A stretch of DNA of 64,000 nt from Thermoanaerobacter thermocopriae JCM 7501 (GCF_001310975.1 NZ_BAZY01000008.1:37757-101756), one strand, 5' to 3'; positions 57,855-64,000 are shown, counted from the stretch's first letter. Numbers and translations are program-made. The notes: generated from the letters alone by a model not told the origin.

Positions 57855-58139
57855 GTGAGTCATTTAGGAATACTTGTAGCTGCAGAATTCTATGCAGATT
57901 TTGTATTAGTAAATGGTGGTGATGATTATATCAGTAAAGTTTATGATTATGCAATAGCTATGGTTGGGACTTATTCGCTTACATCATTTGGAATAAATAA
58001 AGCGCGCGAAGACATTTCTGGACCTGCTTATGCAACTTTAGAATGGGAAGGAACGACATTAGAAAATTTGTTTACAACTACCTTTAGGTTGAGGTTATAT
58101 GTTGGAAATGATGGGTATTATTCGCTGGCTAACTACTGA
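57855..58139 (+). CDS. Hypothetical beta-rich protein, probably missing its signal peptide
   Basis: A 94-residue frame from a GTG at 57855 with no ribosome binding site at the right distance; the GGAGAGGG of cassette 1 lies 22 bases upstream. The sequence alternates polar and hydrophobic residues (YADFVLVNGGDDYISKV, GPAYATLEWEGTTLEN, FRLRLYVGNDGYYSLANY), as in secreted beta-sandwich proteins. No signal peptide remains, so the N-terminus may be deleted or frameshifted. It occupies the same place after cassette 1 that the secreted 247-residue protein has after cassette 2; resemblance between the two (GPAY/APAW, a late VG-D-Y/VWGD-Y) is weak. Function unknown. Confidence 0.5.
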   Translation: MSHLGILVAAEFYADFVLVNGGDDYISKVYDYAIAMVGTYSLTSFGINKAREDISGPAYATLEWEGTTLENLFTTTFRLRLYVGNDGYYSLANY

Positions 58140-58154
58140 TAAGGAGGTGTTTTA

Positions 58155-58295
58155 TTGTTCCCCTATATTCTTATTTTTTCAATTGTAACAATTATAGTAT
58201 TAGTAGTAAATATTGTTATTTTAGTCTTTGTGATTAAGCTCTTTAGGCTTTTGTATGAGCAATACAAAAGTAGGTGTGTGTTTATTGTAAAATAA
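58155..58295 (+). CDS. Small single-span membrane protein (46 residues)
   Basis: TTG start at 58155, 6 bases after a strong AAGGAGGTG, encodes a protein with one helix of about 28 hydrophobic residues (ILIFSIVTIIVLVVNIVILV) and a short basic tail (LYEQYKSRC). It begins 15 bases after the preceding gene and is probably cotranscribed. Size and make-up resemble immunity or accessory peptides of bacteriocin loci, but no family is recognised. Confidence 0.6.
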   Translation: MFPYILIFSIVTIIVLVVNIVILVFVIKLFRLLYEQYKSRCVFIVK

Positions 58296-58433
58296 AAATG
58301 GACGAAGTTGCAAAGAAACAGAATTTGGAATGTCGTTAGAATTCAAATGTGTAATTATACTATTACTATGTAAATTTAGAGATTTTGTATATATTTTTGT
58401 ATATGTTTAAAATTGAAAATTTATAAAGTAGCT

Positions 58434-58462
58434 CAAACAAAAGGAACCGTCCCCATTGTTTG
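58434..58462. repeat. REP-like palindrome A
   Basis: CAAACA and TGTTTG flank AAAGGAACCGTCCCCAT. The core GGAACCGTCCC recurs at 61088 and, inverted, at 60684. Confidence 0.6.
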
Positions 58463-58527
58463 ATTCCTATAAAGAAAAACTAAGATATTAAGAGAAAATG
58501 AAAGATAATAGAAGGAGGTATTTAAAA

Positions 58528-59049
58528 GTGTTACGGAAATATACCGTTTATTTAATTATTTTTGTAATTACTTTTACTTCTGTATTATCATTTTCGGTTA
58601 ATGCTAAAGCAGATTCTCTTACTCACAAAGAAACAAAATACCTTTATATATGGTTTTATCCTGTAGAAAACAGAGCAATTGTACCTTTTGTTCAAACAAT
58701 AATAGTAGATGTTGGTTATTTTTATGACATTAGTGGGAGAGACATAACTGTGACACAAAGTTTTTTATCAGGAACAGCTGTAAATGGAAGAAATATGCCT
58801 TTCAGTGAGACAATAAATTTATTGCATATTAAATGGTATAAAAATAATTCTTTGTATACCACATTAGAAAGTTTCACATACCCGCCTATAATTATTTCTC
58901 CTGATAATATAGTGAAATATGGTGTTAACTATACTAATTTATTTTTTGATACATTTTCAGATACGTGGAAAGAGGAAGGAACTATACAGGTGATAGCCCC
59001 AGAAACACTGAACATATGGAAGACATTTAGTAGTAGCTTAGAGCAATAA
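58528..59049 (+). CDS. Secreted hypothetical protein with signal peptide
   Basis: GTG at 58528 lies 9 bases after AAGGAGG and opens with a signal peptide, LRKYTVYLIIFVITFTSVLS, ending about SVNAKA-DS. The mature part of about 145 residues is rich in beta-type segments and aromatic residues (YLYIWFYPVENRAIV, VDVGYFYDISGRDITVT, IKWYKNNSLYTTLESF). No cysteines, no recognisable domain. It precedes a foldase-like gene and belongs to the accessory locus of secreted proteins. Confidence 0.7.
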   Translation: MLRKYTVYLIIFVITFTSVLSFSVNAKADSLTHKETKYLYIWFYPVENRAIVPFVQTIIVDVGYFYDISGRDITVTQSFLSGTAVNGRNMPFSETINLLHIKWYKNNSLYTTLESFTYPPIIISPDNIVKYGVNYTNLFFDTFSDTWKEEGTIQVIAPETLNIWKTFSSSLEQ

Positions 59050-59102
59050 AAAGTTTATAGGTAAAATTTTAGATAATGAAATATATACGGGAGGTTTGTA
59101 AA

Positions 59103-59825
59103 ATGAGTAAAAATAGAAAAATTTTGTTGATGATAGTTTTATTAATAACAATTTTGGCTGCATCTATTATTACAGCAGCTGGTTCAAATCCTTGGTTTTT
59201 GCTCGGGAAAAATAGTCTAAAATATGAGAAAGACAGGGATGTTATAATAGCAAAAGTTGGAAACACAAAAATCACAAAAGAAGATATTGAAATGCAGATA
59301 TTATTTAATAAATTCCAAAAAGAAGTATTAAATAGGAAATTATCTGAATTACAAAATAGTAACCTAAATATTAATTCTTTTTTGAGTGTAGACGTGAGTA
59401 GAAAAGATATATTAAATAAATTGATCGATGAAGCTATATTATATGAAGAAGCACAGAGGCAGGGTTTAAATGTTACCTATGATGATGCTAAAAAATTTAT
59501 GGAAAATACAAGGTATATTATGAATGCTATTGCAAAAGGGGAATTAAAATGTGAAAATCAAAAAGAGGCAATGGAAGAAATTTATAATTTTAAAGCATAT
59601 ATTAAAGGATTGGGAATGTCTGAAGATGAATATTGGAACGAAATAATAGTTTATTACCAAAAAATACTTTCAATAGGGAATTTGAAAAATAAAATTATAT
59701 CAGCAATGTCTGAAAAGGATAAAAACGATATAAATAAGGTTAATGAATTTTTTGAAAAGTATAAAAACGAGTTACGAAAAAAATATAAGATAGAAATATT
59801 AGATGGTAAATTTTTACAACAATAG
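59103..59825 (+). CDS. Membrane-anchored SurA/PrsA-N-like protein without an isomerase domain
   Basis: A 240-residue protein with an N-terminal anchor (KILLMIVLLITILAASIITA) and then the typical start of SurA/PrsA N-domains: VIIAKVGNTKITKEDIEMQI. The helical region continues (DILNKLIDEAILYEEAQRQGLNV, GMSEDEYWNEIIVYYQKIL) to the end. No parvulin domain follows, unlike prsA at 17.7 kb. It may be a dedicated chaperone for the locus' secreted proteins. ATG at 59103 follows GGGAGG. Function inferred from the domain only. Confidence 0.75.
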   Translation: MSKNRKILLMIVLLITILAASIITAAGSNPWFLLGKNSLKYEKDRDVIIAKVGNTKITKEDIEMQILFNKFQKEVLNRKLSELQNSNLNINSFLSVDVSRKDILNKLIDEAILYEEAQRQGLNVTYDDAKKFMENTRYIMNAIAKGELKCENQKEAMEEIYNFKAYIKGLGMSEDEYWNEIIVYYQKILSIGNLKNKIISAMSEKDKNDINKVNEFFEKYKNELRKKYKIEILDGKFLQQ

Positions 59826-60043
59826 ATTTCCTCATGCTAATATTATTGGGAACTCTTTATCCCAAGTGCGGAAGGGAGGTGTTGTGTTGTTTTAAAAAGG
59901 CATAATTTAGTAAAGGGAAAAGAGCTTAAGTTTAGTGAGAAAATGAGATTTTCTAATTTTGATTAAGTTAATTACAAAATATTGAGATAGGGTGAATTGA
60001 TAAATCGAGGTTGTGGAGTTTAAAGTAAGAAATTAAAGGTGTG
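59826..60043 (+). other. Gap with a hairpin and a possible damaged small ORF
   Basis: TTGGGA (59845-59850) and TCCCAA (59859-59864) form a hairpin. A strong GGGAGGTG at 59875 is followed by a start that stops at once. Adding one T in the run near 59890 would open a peptide of about 26 residues (KRHNLVKGKELKFSEKMRF). Speculative. Confidence 0.2.
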
Positions 60044-60480
60044 ATGGAAATAAAAATGGATGAGAAAGTAAAAGTTATTATATTAGTGATGATAATTTGC
60101 TTTGCTGCTATTTTAATTAAAAATCTGTATGATTATAGAATAAAGACCATTGATGAAGCAATTGGGTTTAATCTTGATGGTGTTTAAAAGTAGAGATATT
60201 GAAAGATGGACAATCTAAAATAACAGAAGATGAAGAAAAAATCAAGGAATTAACCGGATGGTTAAGAGAATACAAATATAAGATGAATAGCAATGTAAAG
60301 GGGAGAATAGATTTTTCTTATTATGCAATCAATTTTTATTATCATGGGAAAAGTGGATTTATAGCCTTTGATGAAAAAAATAAGAAAAGTATAATTATAG
60401 TAAATGGGTATACGTATAATATTGTTGGAGAGCCAATTGAAAAGGATTATTTGCAATCTTTTTGGCAATCTATTAAGTAA
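60044..60480 (+). CDS. Membrane-anchored hypothetical protein (one frameshift)
   Basis: About 145 residues: a single N-terminal membrane helix (VKVIILVMIICFAAILI) and a mixed soluble part (IDEAIGFNLDG, ITEDEEKIKELTGWLREYKY, AINFYYHGKSGFIAFDEKN, IIIVNGYTYNIVGEP). A lost T at 60182 separates the parts (DGVLKVEILKDGQ). The start may be 60044 behind AAAGGTG or 60056. No family recognised, although small anchored proteins of this shape are common in Firmicutes. A strong terminator follows. Confidence 0.6.
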
Positions 60481-60526
60481 AGAATAGTAAGATTGGAAAA
60501 GTCTGATGAAAGTTAAATAAGGTGGG

Positions 60527-60564
60527 AAAAGAGAGGGCTTTTTTAAAAGAGCCCTCTCTTTTAT
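60527..60564 (+). terminator. Terminator
   Basis: A 13-bp perfect stem: AAAAGAGAGGGCT (60527-60539) with AGCCCTCTCTTTT (60550-60562). Confidence 0.85.
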
Positions 60565-60569
60565 ATTCA

Positions 60570-60671
60570 TTATTGAGTTTTTCCGTCTTCTAAATTAATT
60601 TCTTTAGAAATTTCATGAAGCATCTGGGGTGTTAATCTGATGTCAAAATGAGTTAATTCATAGTATTTTGT
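60570..60671 (-). pseudogene. C-terminal gene fragment, unrecognised
   Basis: A minus-strand frame with no start, ending at 60570, reads KYYELTHFDIRLTPQMLHEI and ISKEINLEDGKTQ. It looks like the real C-terminus of a protein cut off by the REP-like palindrome at 60675. Family unknown. Confidence 0.35.
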
Positions 60672-60674
60672 GGA

Positions 60675-60703
60675 CAGACAAAGGGGACGGTTTCCTTTGT
60701 CTG
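60675..60703. repeat. REP-like palindrome B
   Basis: CAGACAAAGG and CCTTTGTCTG form a 10-bp perfect inverted repeat around GGACGGTTT. The core is the inverse of GGAACCGTCCC. Confidence 0.65.
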
Positions 60704-60709
60704 AAATTT

Positions 60710-60751
60710 AAAAAGCCTGGACAGAAAAGTATTGTCTGGGCTTTTTTGTAA
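60710..60751 (+). terminator. Orphan terminator-like hairpin
   Basis: AAAAAGCCTGGACA pairs (with two G-U) with TGTCTGGGCTTTTTT. No intact gene precedes it on the plus strand. Confidence 0.5.
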
Positions 60752-60808
60752 ATTTGTGAAAACAAGAGAATATCCTACTGAGATGGAAAGTAAATTAAGG
60801 AAGTGATT

Positions 60809-61045
60809 TTACATAATAATAGAATTAAAGTAAAATGGTGCTGTGGGATACAAAATCATTATAACTACCAGTGGAATTATAAGAGCTAATAGATACCTGT
60901 AATTTACTGAGTATTTGCCTTCTTTTTTATTTTTATCTAAAAAAATGTAGGATGGTCAGTAAAATTCCAAATGCGAAATAAACTATTACAAAAGTGTACA
61001 TGTTTAGTTGGGGATTGTATGTAACTGATGATTTGGGATATCGCT
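60809..61045 (-). pseudogene. Remnant of a two-span membrane protein
   Basis: On the minus strand, SVTYNPQLNMYTFVIVYFAF and GILLTILHFF lead after a frame change in the A run at 60939-60945 into LDKNKKEGKYSVNYRYLLAL and IIPLVVIMILYPTAPFYF, ending at 60809. There are two hydrophobic helices. An in-frame stop upstream near 61045 and no ribosome binding site suggest a lost N-terminus. The only internal ATG is at 61001. Confidence 0.4.
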
Positions 61046-61081
61046 ATAGTGTTAATTGAAAATTTCAAAAAAATAAATCGA

Positions 61082-61104
61082 ACAAGAGGAACCGTCCCTG
61101 TTGT
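61082..61104. repeat. REP-like palindrome C
   Basis: ACAA and TTGT flank GAGGAACCGTCCCTG; it shares the core GGAACCGTCCC with palindrome A. Confidence 0.5.
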
Positions 61105-61120
61105 CCGTTGTCTGTTTACT

Positions 61121-61325
61121 GTTTACTAAAGTGTAAATTTATTAAAAAGTTGTACTTTAGTACAAATTTTAGAAGAAAAGAAATTAAATTTTATACTAAA
61201 GTACAAAAGTAAGTGCTATTTTAGTAAAAATTTATACTTTTGGTCAATTGACATGACGTTGGAAATAGTATACCATGGATATAGAAGGAACTACCGGTAG
61301 TCCTTAGAATTATTAGGAAAGGAGT
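61121..61325 (+). repeat. Promoter cassette, copy 2
   Basis: Near-identical to 57619-57830, including GTACTTTAGTAC, TATACTAAAGTACAAAAG and the palindrome ACTACCGGTAGT (61290-61301). It has TTGACA at 61248-61253, absent from copy 1, followed by a weak -10 (TATACC with 15 bases or TACCAT with 17). It drives the leader peptide and secreted protein genes. Confidence 0.85.
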
Positions 61326-61330
61326 TGAAA

Positions 61331-61420
61331 GTGTTAGAAAAAGAAAATATTTTAGATAATAACATGTTAAAAAATAATACAGGTGGTGTTAATAATGGTA
61401 AAAAAGTCTTTAAATATTAA
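61331..61420 (+). CDS. Short leader peptide overlapping the secreted-protein gene
   Basis: GTG at 61331, 7 bases after AAAGGAG, opens a 29-codon frame (LEKENILDNNMLKNNTGGVN then NGKKVFKY) that ends 26 bases inside the next gene in another frame. It is hydrophilic and Asn-rich with a GG pair. It could couple translation of the downstream gene or be a peptide in its own right; no homolog is recognised. Confidence 0.45.
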   Translation: MLEKENILDNNMLKNNTGGVNNGKKVFKY

Positions 61421-62138
61421 AAAGTTAATTTTATTGTTTGCAATTGCATTGTTTCTTTCAATTTCAACTTTGAGTCCAGCCTCTGCTACCGATTTAAAAA
61501 TTTCGAATTTAAACAATAAAAAATTAATGGTTAATTCACCTCAAGAATATGAATCTTATTTAATCCAAAAAGCCAATAATAGTAATAGTGAAGAAAAAAA
61601 TGCTATTATAAATGCGCTATATAAATACAAATCTTTAACAAAAGATAAGCAAGAAAAATTCATTGAAATAATTAATAATAAAGAACTAATGAGGGATGTG
61701 TTTAAAGCATTAGGAGATAGCGAAAAAGAAACCTTTTTAGGTGGTGATATAGTAGTTGATAATAGTATTGATAAATTACTAGATAAAAGAGATTATACAA
61801 TTTCTAGTTCATCAATTGAACTGACTACTGCAACATATAAACGCTGGGTAGAAGTATTTGGAATAACCGTATTTGAAACAACCTCATGGGTTAAGTATGA
61901 ACATGATAATTATTCAATATTAAGTATAGTTGGATATGATCATGTTGTATCAAGAAATTTATTAGCTCCAGCCTGGTCGTATTCGTGGAGTGGAAAAACT
62001 GCTTGGATTTTTGGGGATAAAGCATATTCTACTGCAGATTTAACTATGATAGATTTAGGAATTCCAATCCAGACTGTTCAAGTTGGAGTGTGGGGTGATA
62101 TTTACAACAATGCTGGAGGATGGGTAAATAAATTATAA
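61395..62138 (+). CDS. Secreted hypothetical protein, main product of promoter cassette 2
   Basis: A 247-residue protein. The signal peptide (NIKKLILLFAIALFLSISTL) ends at about ASA-TD. A charged helical propeptide-like region (about 30-135, for example EEKNAIINALYKYKSLTKDK) is followed by an aromatic, beta-rich C-terminal domain of about 100 residues (YKRWVEVFGITVFETTSWVK, WSYSWSGKTAWIFGDKAYST, VQVGVWGDIYNNAGGWVNKL) with no cysteine. The plan of signal, helical middle and compact beta domain resembles exported bacteriocin- or inhibitor-like proteins, but I recognise no family. ATG at 61395 follows GGTGGTG and overlaps the leader peptide. Confidence 0.7.
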   Translation: MVKKSLNIKKLILLFAIALFLSISTLSPASATDLKISNLNNKKLMVNSPQEYESYLIQKANNSNSEEKNAIINALYKYKSLTKDKQEKFIEIINNKELMRDVFKALGDSEKETFLGGDIVVDNSIDKLLDKRDYTISSSSIELTTATYKRWVEVFGITVFETTSWVKYEHDNYSILSIVGYDHVVSRNLLAPAWSYSWSGKTAWIFGDKAYSTADLTMIDLGIPIQTVQVGVWGDIYNNAGGWVNKL

Positions 62139-62272
62139 AATATTTAAAAGTATTAATTCGCGTGGTGAAGATTAATTTTTCAGAACATTAACTTTTCAAG
62201 ACGAATAATTAAAGGATTCTGGACATTTAAAGTTTCAGTTTAAATATTTTTGGATGTTGTTTTTATAAATTA

Positions 62273-62308
62273 CTGCATATTACAAAGTTAACGCTTTGTA
62301 ATATGCAG
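62273..62308. repeat. 15-bp perfect hairpin
   Basis: CTGCATATTACAAAG (62273-62287) and its exact complement (62294-62308) flank TTAACG. No T run follows, so it is more likely a protein site or RNA stabiliser than a terminator. Confidence 0.6.
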
Positions 62309-62381
62309 GAGCATTAATTTTGTAAACTGTATTTATTGCCGTTAAGTAATCAGATTTTTATTAGAGAGGAGATATTAAACC

Positions 62382-62509
62382 ATGTTTAAAAGATTTAATA
62401 AATTAAGTAGTAAATCAAAACGAATAATAGGGATAATTATGGGCTGATAGTAAGTTGTGTTGTAATATTTGTAATTATACTAGAACTCATAAGGATATAT
62501 GCTGGATAA
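62382..62509 (+). CDS. Small single-span membrane protein (42 residues, one frameshift)
   Basis: ATG at 62382 after GAGAGGAGATATT encodes FKRFNKLSSKSKRIIGIIMG. With one G restored at 62441 it continues LIVSCVVIFVIILELIRIYAG to 62509. Basic start, then one hydrophobic helix: the shape of a small membrane or immunity-type peptide. Without the correction it stops after 21 residues. Confidence 0.5.
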
Positions 62510-62520
62510 AGTATGACAAA

Positions 62521-62544
62521 AGACAAGGGGAGGTTCATTTGTCT
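62521..62544. repeat. REP-like palindrome D (degenerate)
   Basis: AGACAA and TTGTCT flank GGGGAGGTTCAT, a diverged form of palindrome B. Confidence 0.4.
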
Positions 62545-62618
62545 GGATTTTAAGCAAAAATATCCACATCCACTGGAAGAAATATAAAAGGGACAAGTAA
62601 GAATAACTCGAAACAGTG

Positions 62619-62650
62619 GCAGGAAATTCCTGCTCTTTTATTTTTTTCTT
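62619..62650 (+). terminator. Terminator
   Basis: GCAGGAA (62619-62625) pairs with TTCCTGC (62627-62633), followed by TCTTTTATTTTTTTC. It is related to the hairpin at 56744. Confidence 0.7.
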
Positions 62651-62760
62651 TAAATGTTGCATTATAAAATCAAAGTATTACAACAATGTTACATAAATAT
62701 TACAATTTAGTAAACAGAGGAGGAATTTGTAAAGATATGTAGAAGTAATATAATGGGAGA
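62634..62760 (+). repeat. Duplicated upstream region R2, copy 2, with triple WalR-like box
   Basis: Related to 56769-56900. TATTAC (62676-62681), TGTTAC (62687-62692) and TATTAC (62698-62703) recur every 11 bases. -10 TATAAT lies at 62749-62754. Confidence 0.6.
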
Positions 62761-62782
62761 CAATAGGGGGAGTGAGAAATTT

Positions 62783-63061
62783 GTGAAATTCAATAAGGGA
62801 TTTTTCAACTGGGCAGCGTGGTTAACTTTGTTGTTGGCTTACGTACTTCCATATCAATCAACAGATGGGTTTGCCATCCATTATGGATATCCTTTTGCCT
62901 TTTTGACTACTTATAATGATAATTTATTAAAAGCAAAAATTACATTATTGACATCAACAAGTTTCAATATGGGTATATTTGCTATAGATGTAGTAATAAT
63001 TTATTTTGCAATCTATTTTGCTAATGAATTATTGATTAAATGGAAAAGTAAAAAATCCTAA
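62783..63061 (+). CDS. Small membrane protein with two hydrophobic segments
   Basis: About 92 residues: WAAWLTLLLAYVLPYQSTDG, IHYGYPFAFLTTYNDNLL and FNMGIFAIDVVIIYFAIYFA. GTG at 62783 is favoured because AGGGGGAG lies 10 bases upstream and because the ATG at 62753 is inside the -10 box. The order of a first helix, a GYP-F-T-Y loop and a second helix is similar in outline to the remnant at 60809. No family named. Confidence 0.6.
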   Translation: MKFNKGFFNWAAWLTLLLAYVLPYQSTDGFAIHYGYPFAFLTTYNDNLLKAKITLLTSTSFNMGIFAIDVVIIYFAIYFANELLIKWKSKKS

Positions 63062-63074
63062 TAATTGAAGGAGT

Positions 63075-63199
63075 ATGATGATGATATTATTTATAAAATG
63101 ATCGGCAGGGCACAAGGCAGCCTGATTATGTGTTATAGCTTAGCTTTAATATTGGAATACATCGGGTTATGGAAATATATAGCAAGTTTATGGGGATAA
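63075..63199 (+). CDS. Small hydrophobic protein (about 41 residues, one frameshift)
   Basis: ATG at 63075 behind GAAGGAG starts MMMILFIK, and one restored A at 63094-63097 joins it to MIGRAQGSLIMCYSLALIL and EYIGLWKYIASLWG. A shorter 33-residue frame from the ATG at 63098 needs no correction but lacks a ribosome binding site. Probably a small membrane protein of the same operon. Confidence 0.4.
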
Positions 63200-63250
63200 A
63201 GTCAATGCAACGATGGATATTTGAGACAAAAGTCATTTTAGGTGATGACA

Positions 63251-63805
63251 ATGAATAAATGGTTTTACAAAAACAAATACATTATACATATAGTTTTAAT
63301 AGTTATTTATGTTTTATGGGTAATAAATTACTTTTATCCAGTATTGCGCTTTAAATTTTCCCTATTGAATTATATTTTTGCATTATGCGTGCAAATGATA
63401 CCAATAGTTCTACTAATTAATGGCTTTCTGTTTAAGCATAAGATTTGTAAAATATTGAACAGCATCTTTTTTGCAGCACTATCTTTATTGAGTATGGCAA
63501 TTGAAATTGTTATTTTAATAGGTATTTTTACTTTAAGCTGGAAGAGTGCATTTAAGCCTATCCATGATGTCAAATTTACATCCTATTCTGTTGTAGCATA
63601 TAGAACAAATGGAGGTGCCACAACGAGTTATGGAATTGTAGTAAGACAGGAAAAAGAGATTATTAAGGGAATTTTATTAGTTAAAAACCTGTACAGCAAG
63701 TACCCTATGTACGATGTAGAAATGAATAAGATTGGTGATAATCAAATTGAAATAAATGGTGAGAAGATATATTTAAAAAGGAATGTGTACATAACTGAAG
63801 GTTAA
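63251..63805 (+). CDS. Membrane protein with three N-terminal helices and a soluble tail
   Basis: A 184-residue protein. Hydrophobic segments lie at about residues 10-30 (IHIVLIVIYVLWVINYF), 36-60 (LLNYIFALCVQMIPIVLLIN) and 70-95 (FFAALSLLSMAIEIVILIGI). The C-terminal 80 residues are soluble and beta-like (FTSYSVVAYRTNGGATTSYG, IEINGEKIYLKRNVYIT). ATG at 63251 follows TAGGTGATG. Similar in plan to small Firmicutes membrane proteins of unknown function. Probably cotranscribed with its neighbours. Confidence 0.65.
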   Translation: MNKWFYKNKYIIHIVLIVIYVLWVINYFYPVLRFKFSLLNYIFALCVQMIPIVLLINGFLFKHKICKILNSIFFAALSLLSMAIEIVILIGIFTLSWKSAFKPIHDVKFTSYSVVAYRTNGGATTSYGIVVRQEKEIIKGILLVKNLYSKYPMYDVEMNKIGDNQIEINGEKIYLKRNVYITEG

Positions 63806-63831
63806 AAGGATCTAATCAGAGGGGGAATTAG

Positions 63832-63987
63832 ATGAAAAAAAGAGTAATATTTTTATTGGCCTTGGTTGCCATTTTAGCTTCGGCTATGATCCTTTTTGCA
63901 AAATTTTCATTATCCGAAAAATCTAGTAGAGAAGAAATAGTTGTAACTCCAGACATATTTGGAAGAGTGAAATTGAATGGAGGGTGA
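63832..63987 (+). CDS. Small anchored or secreted protein (51 residues)
   Basis: ATG at 63832 follows GAGGGGGAATTAG. One hydrophobic N-terminal helix (RVIFLLALVAILASAMILFA) is followed by a short polar tail (SEKSSREEIVVTPDIFGRVK). The stop overlaps an ATG at 63987 that opens a frame running off the window behind GGAGGG, so the operon continues. Confidence 0.6.
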   Translation: MKKRVIFLLALVAILASAMILFAKFSLSEKSSREEIVVTPDIFGRVKLNGG

Positions 63988-64000
63988 TGATAGAATTGAG

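Noticed and set aside
1..64000. tRNA or rRNA genes, complete insertion sequences, prophage genes, CRISPR arrays
   Set aside because: I looked for the diagnostic motifs and long exact repeats and found none. Only short REP-like palindromes and the two duplicated upstream regions are present.

Overview
The window is low-GC DNA from a thermophilic, endospore-forming, ethanol-producing member of the Clostridia, most likely Thermoanaerobacter or a close relative. The evidence is the set of spore genes (spoVG, spoVT, yabG, a gerK germination operon, spoIIR, sleB-ypeB, an alpha/beta SASP), a bifunctional adhE with Rex-type operators, and the AT-rich sequence with strong GGAGG-type ribosome binding sites. 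The genus is inferred from gene content and protein resemblance; no database was searched.

Layout. 1-3.9 kb: a partial ribbon-helix-helix gene, hsp20, a CPBP protease, a LacI regulator and a nucleotidyltransferase/HEPN pair. 3.9-35.9 kb: a core block of murC, purR, spoVG, glmU, prs, an OmpR-type two-component system with a candidate sRNA and htrA, pth, mfd, prsA, spoVT, yabG, veg, a SPOCS/LysM spore protein, ispE, a GntR regulator, a MobA-like enzyme, gerKABC, spoIIR, sleB-ypeB, a SASP, ddl, argS and an MBL hydrolase. 35.98-36.36 kb: a large structured RNA closed by an 18-bp stem that I cannot assign to a known class. 36.4-42.1 kb: an oppABCDF operon on the minus strand. 42.5-56.7 kb: a TIM-barrel protein, a ferredoxin-type aldo/keto reductase, an NlpC/P60 protein, adhE with a structured leader, ogt, a MarR-controlled heterodimeric ABC exporter, a TPP riboswitch with thiT, a PAP2 phosphatase and a deleted mgtA remnant. 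56.7-64 kb: an accessory region of small secreted and membrane proteins headed by a GAF-LuxR regulator. It carries two near-identical 205-212 bp promoter cassettes, a second duplicated upstream region with WalR-like boxes, and REP-like palindromes.

Sequence quality matters for every reader of this window. I count about 36 places where an obvious gene changes frame, almost all explained by one lost (sometimes one gained) base in a run of identical bases, and many lie in essential genes (murC, prs with four, argS, mfd). In each case restoring the base gives the usual family length. I therefore treat them as sequencing or assembly indels and annotate whole genes. In the accessory region real decay cannot be separated from this error.

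How parts may work together: the response regulator/kinase pair sits directly before two sets of 11-bp-period hexamer repeats, one ahead of a candidate short C-rich RNA and one ahead of htrA, so an envelope-stress circuit is likely. Similar repeats precede the PAP2 gene and both copies of a duplicated region in the accessory locus. In the accessory locus the LuxR-type protein lies immediately before one promoter cassette and 3.5 kb before the other, each upstream of a gene for a secreted or secreted-like protein. This is the best candidate in the window for an undescribed (possibly antimicrobial or signalling) system, together with the unassigned 363-nt RNA.
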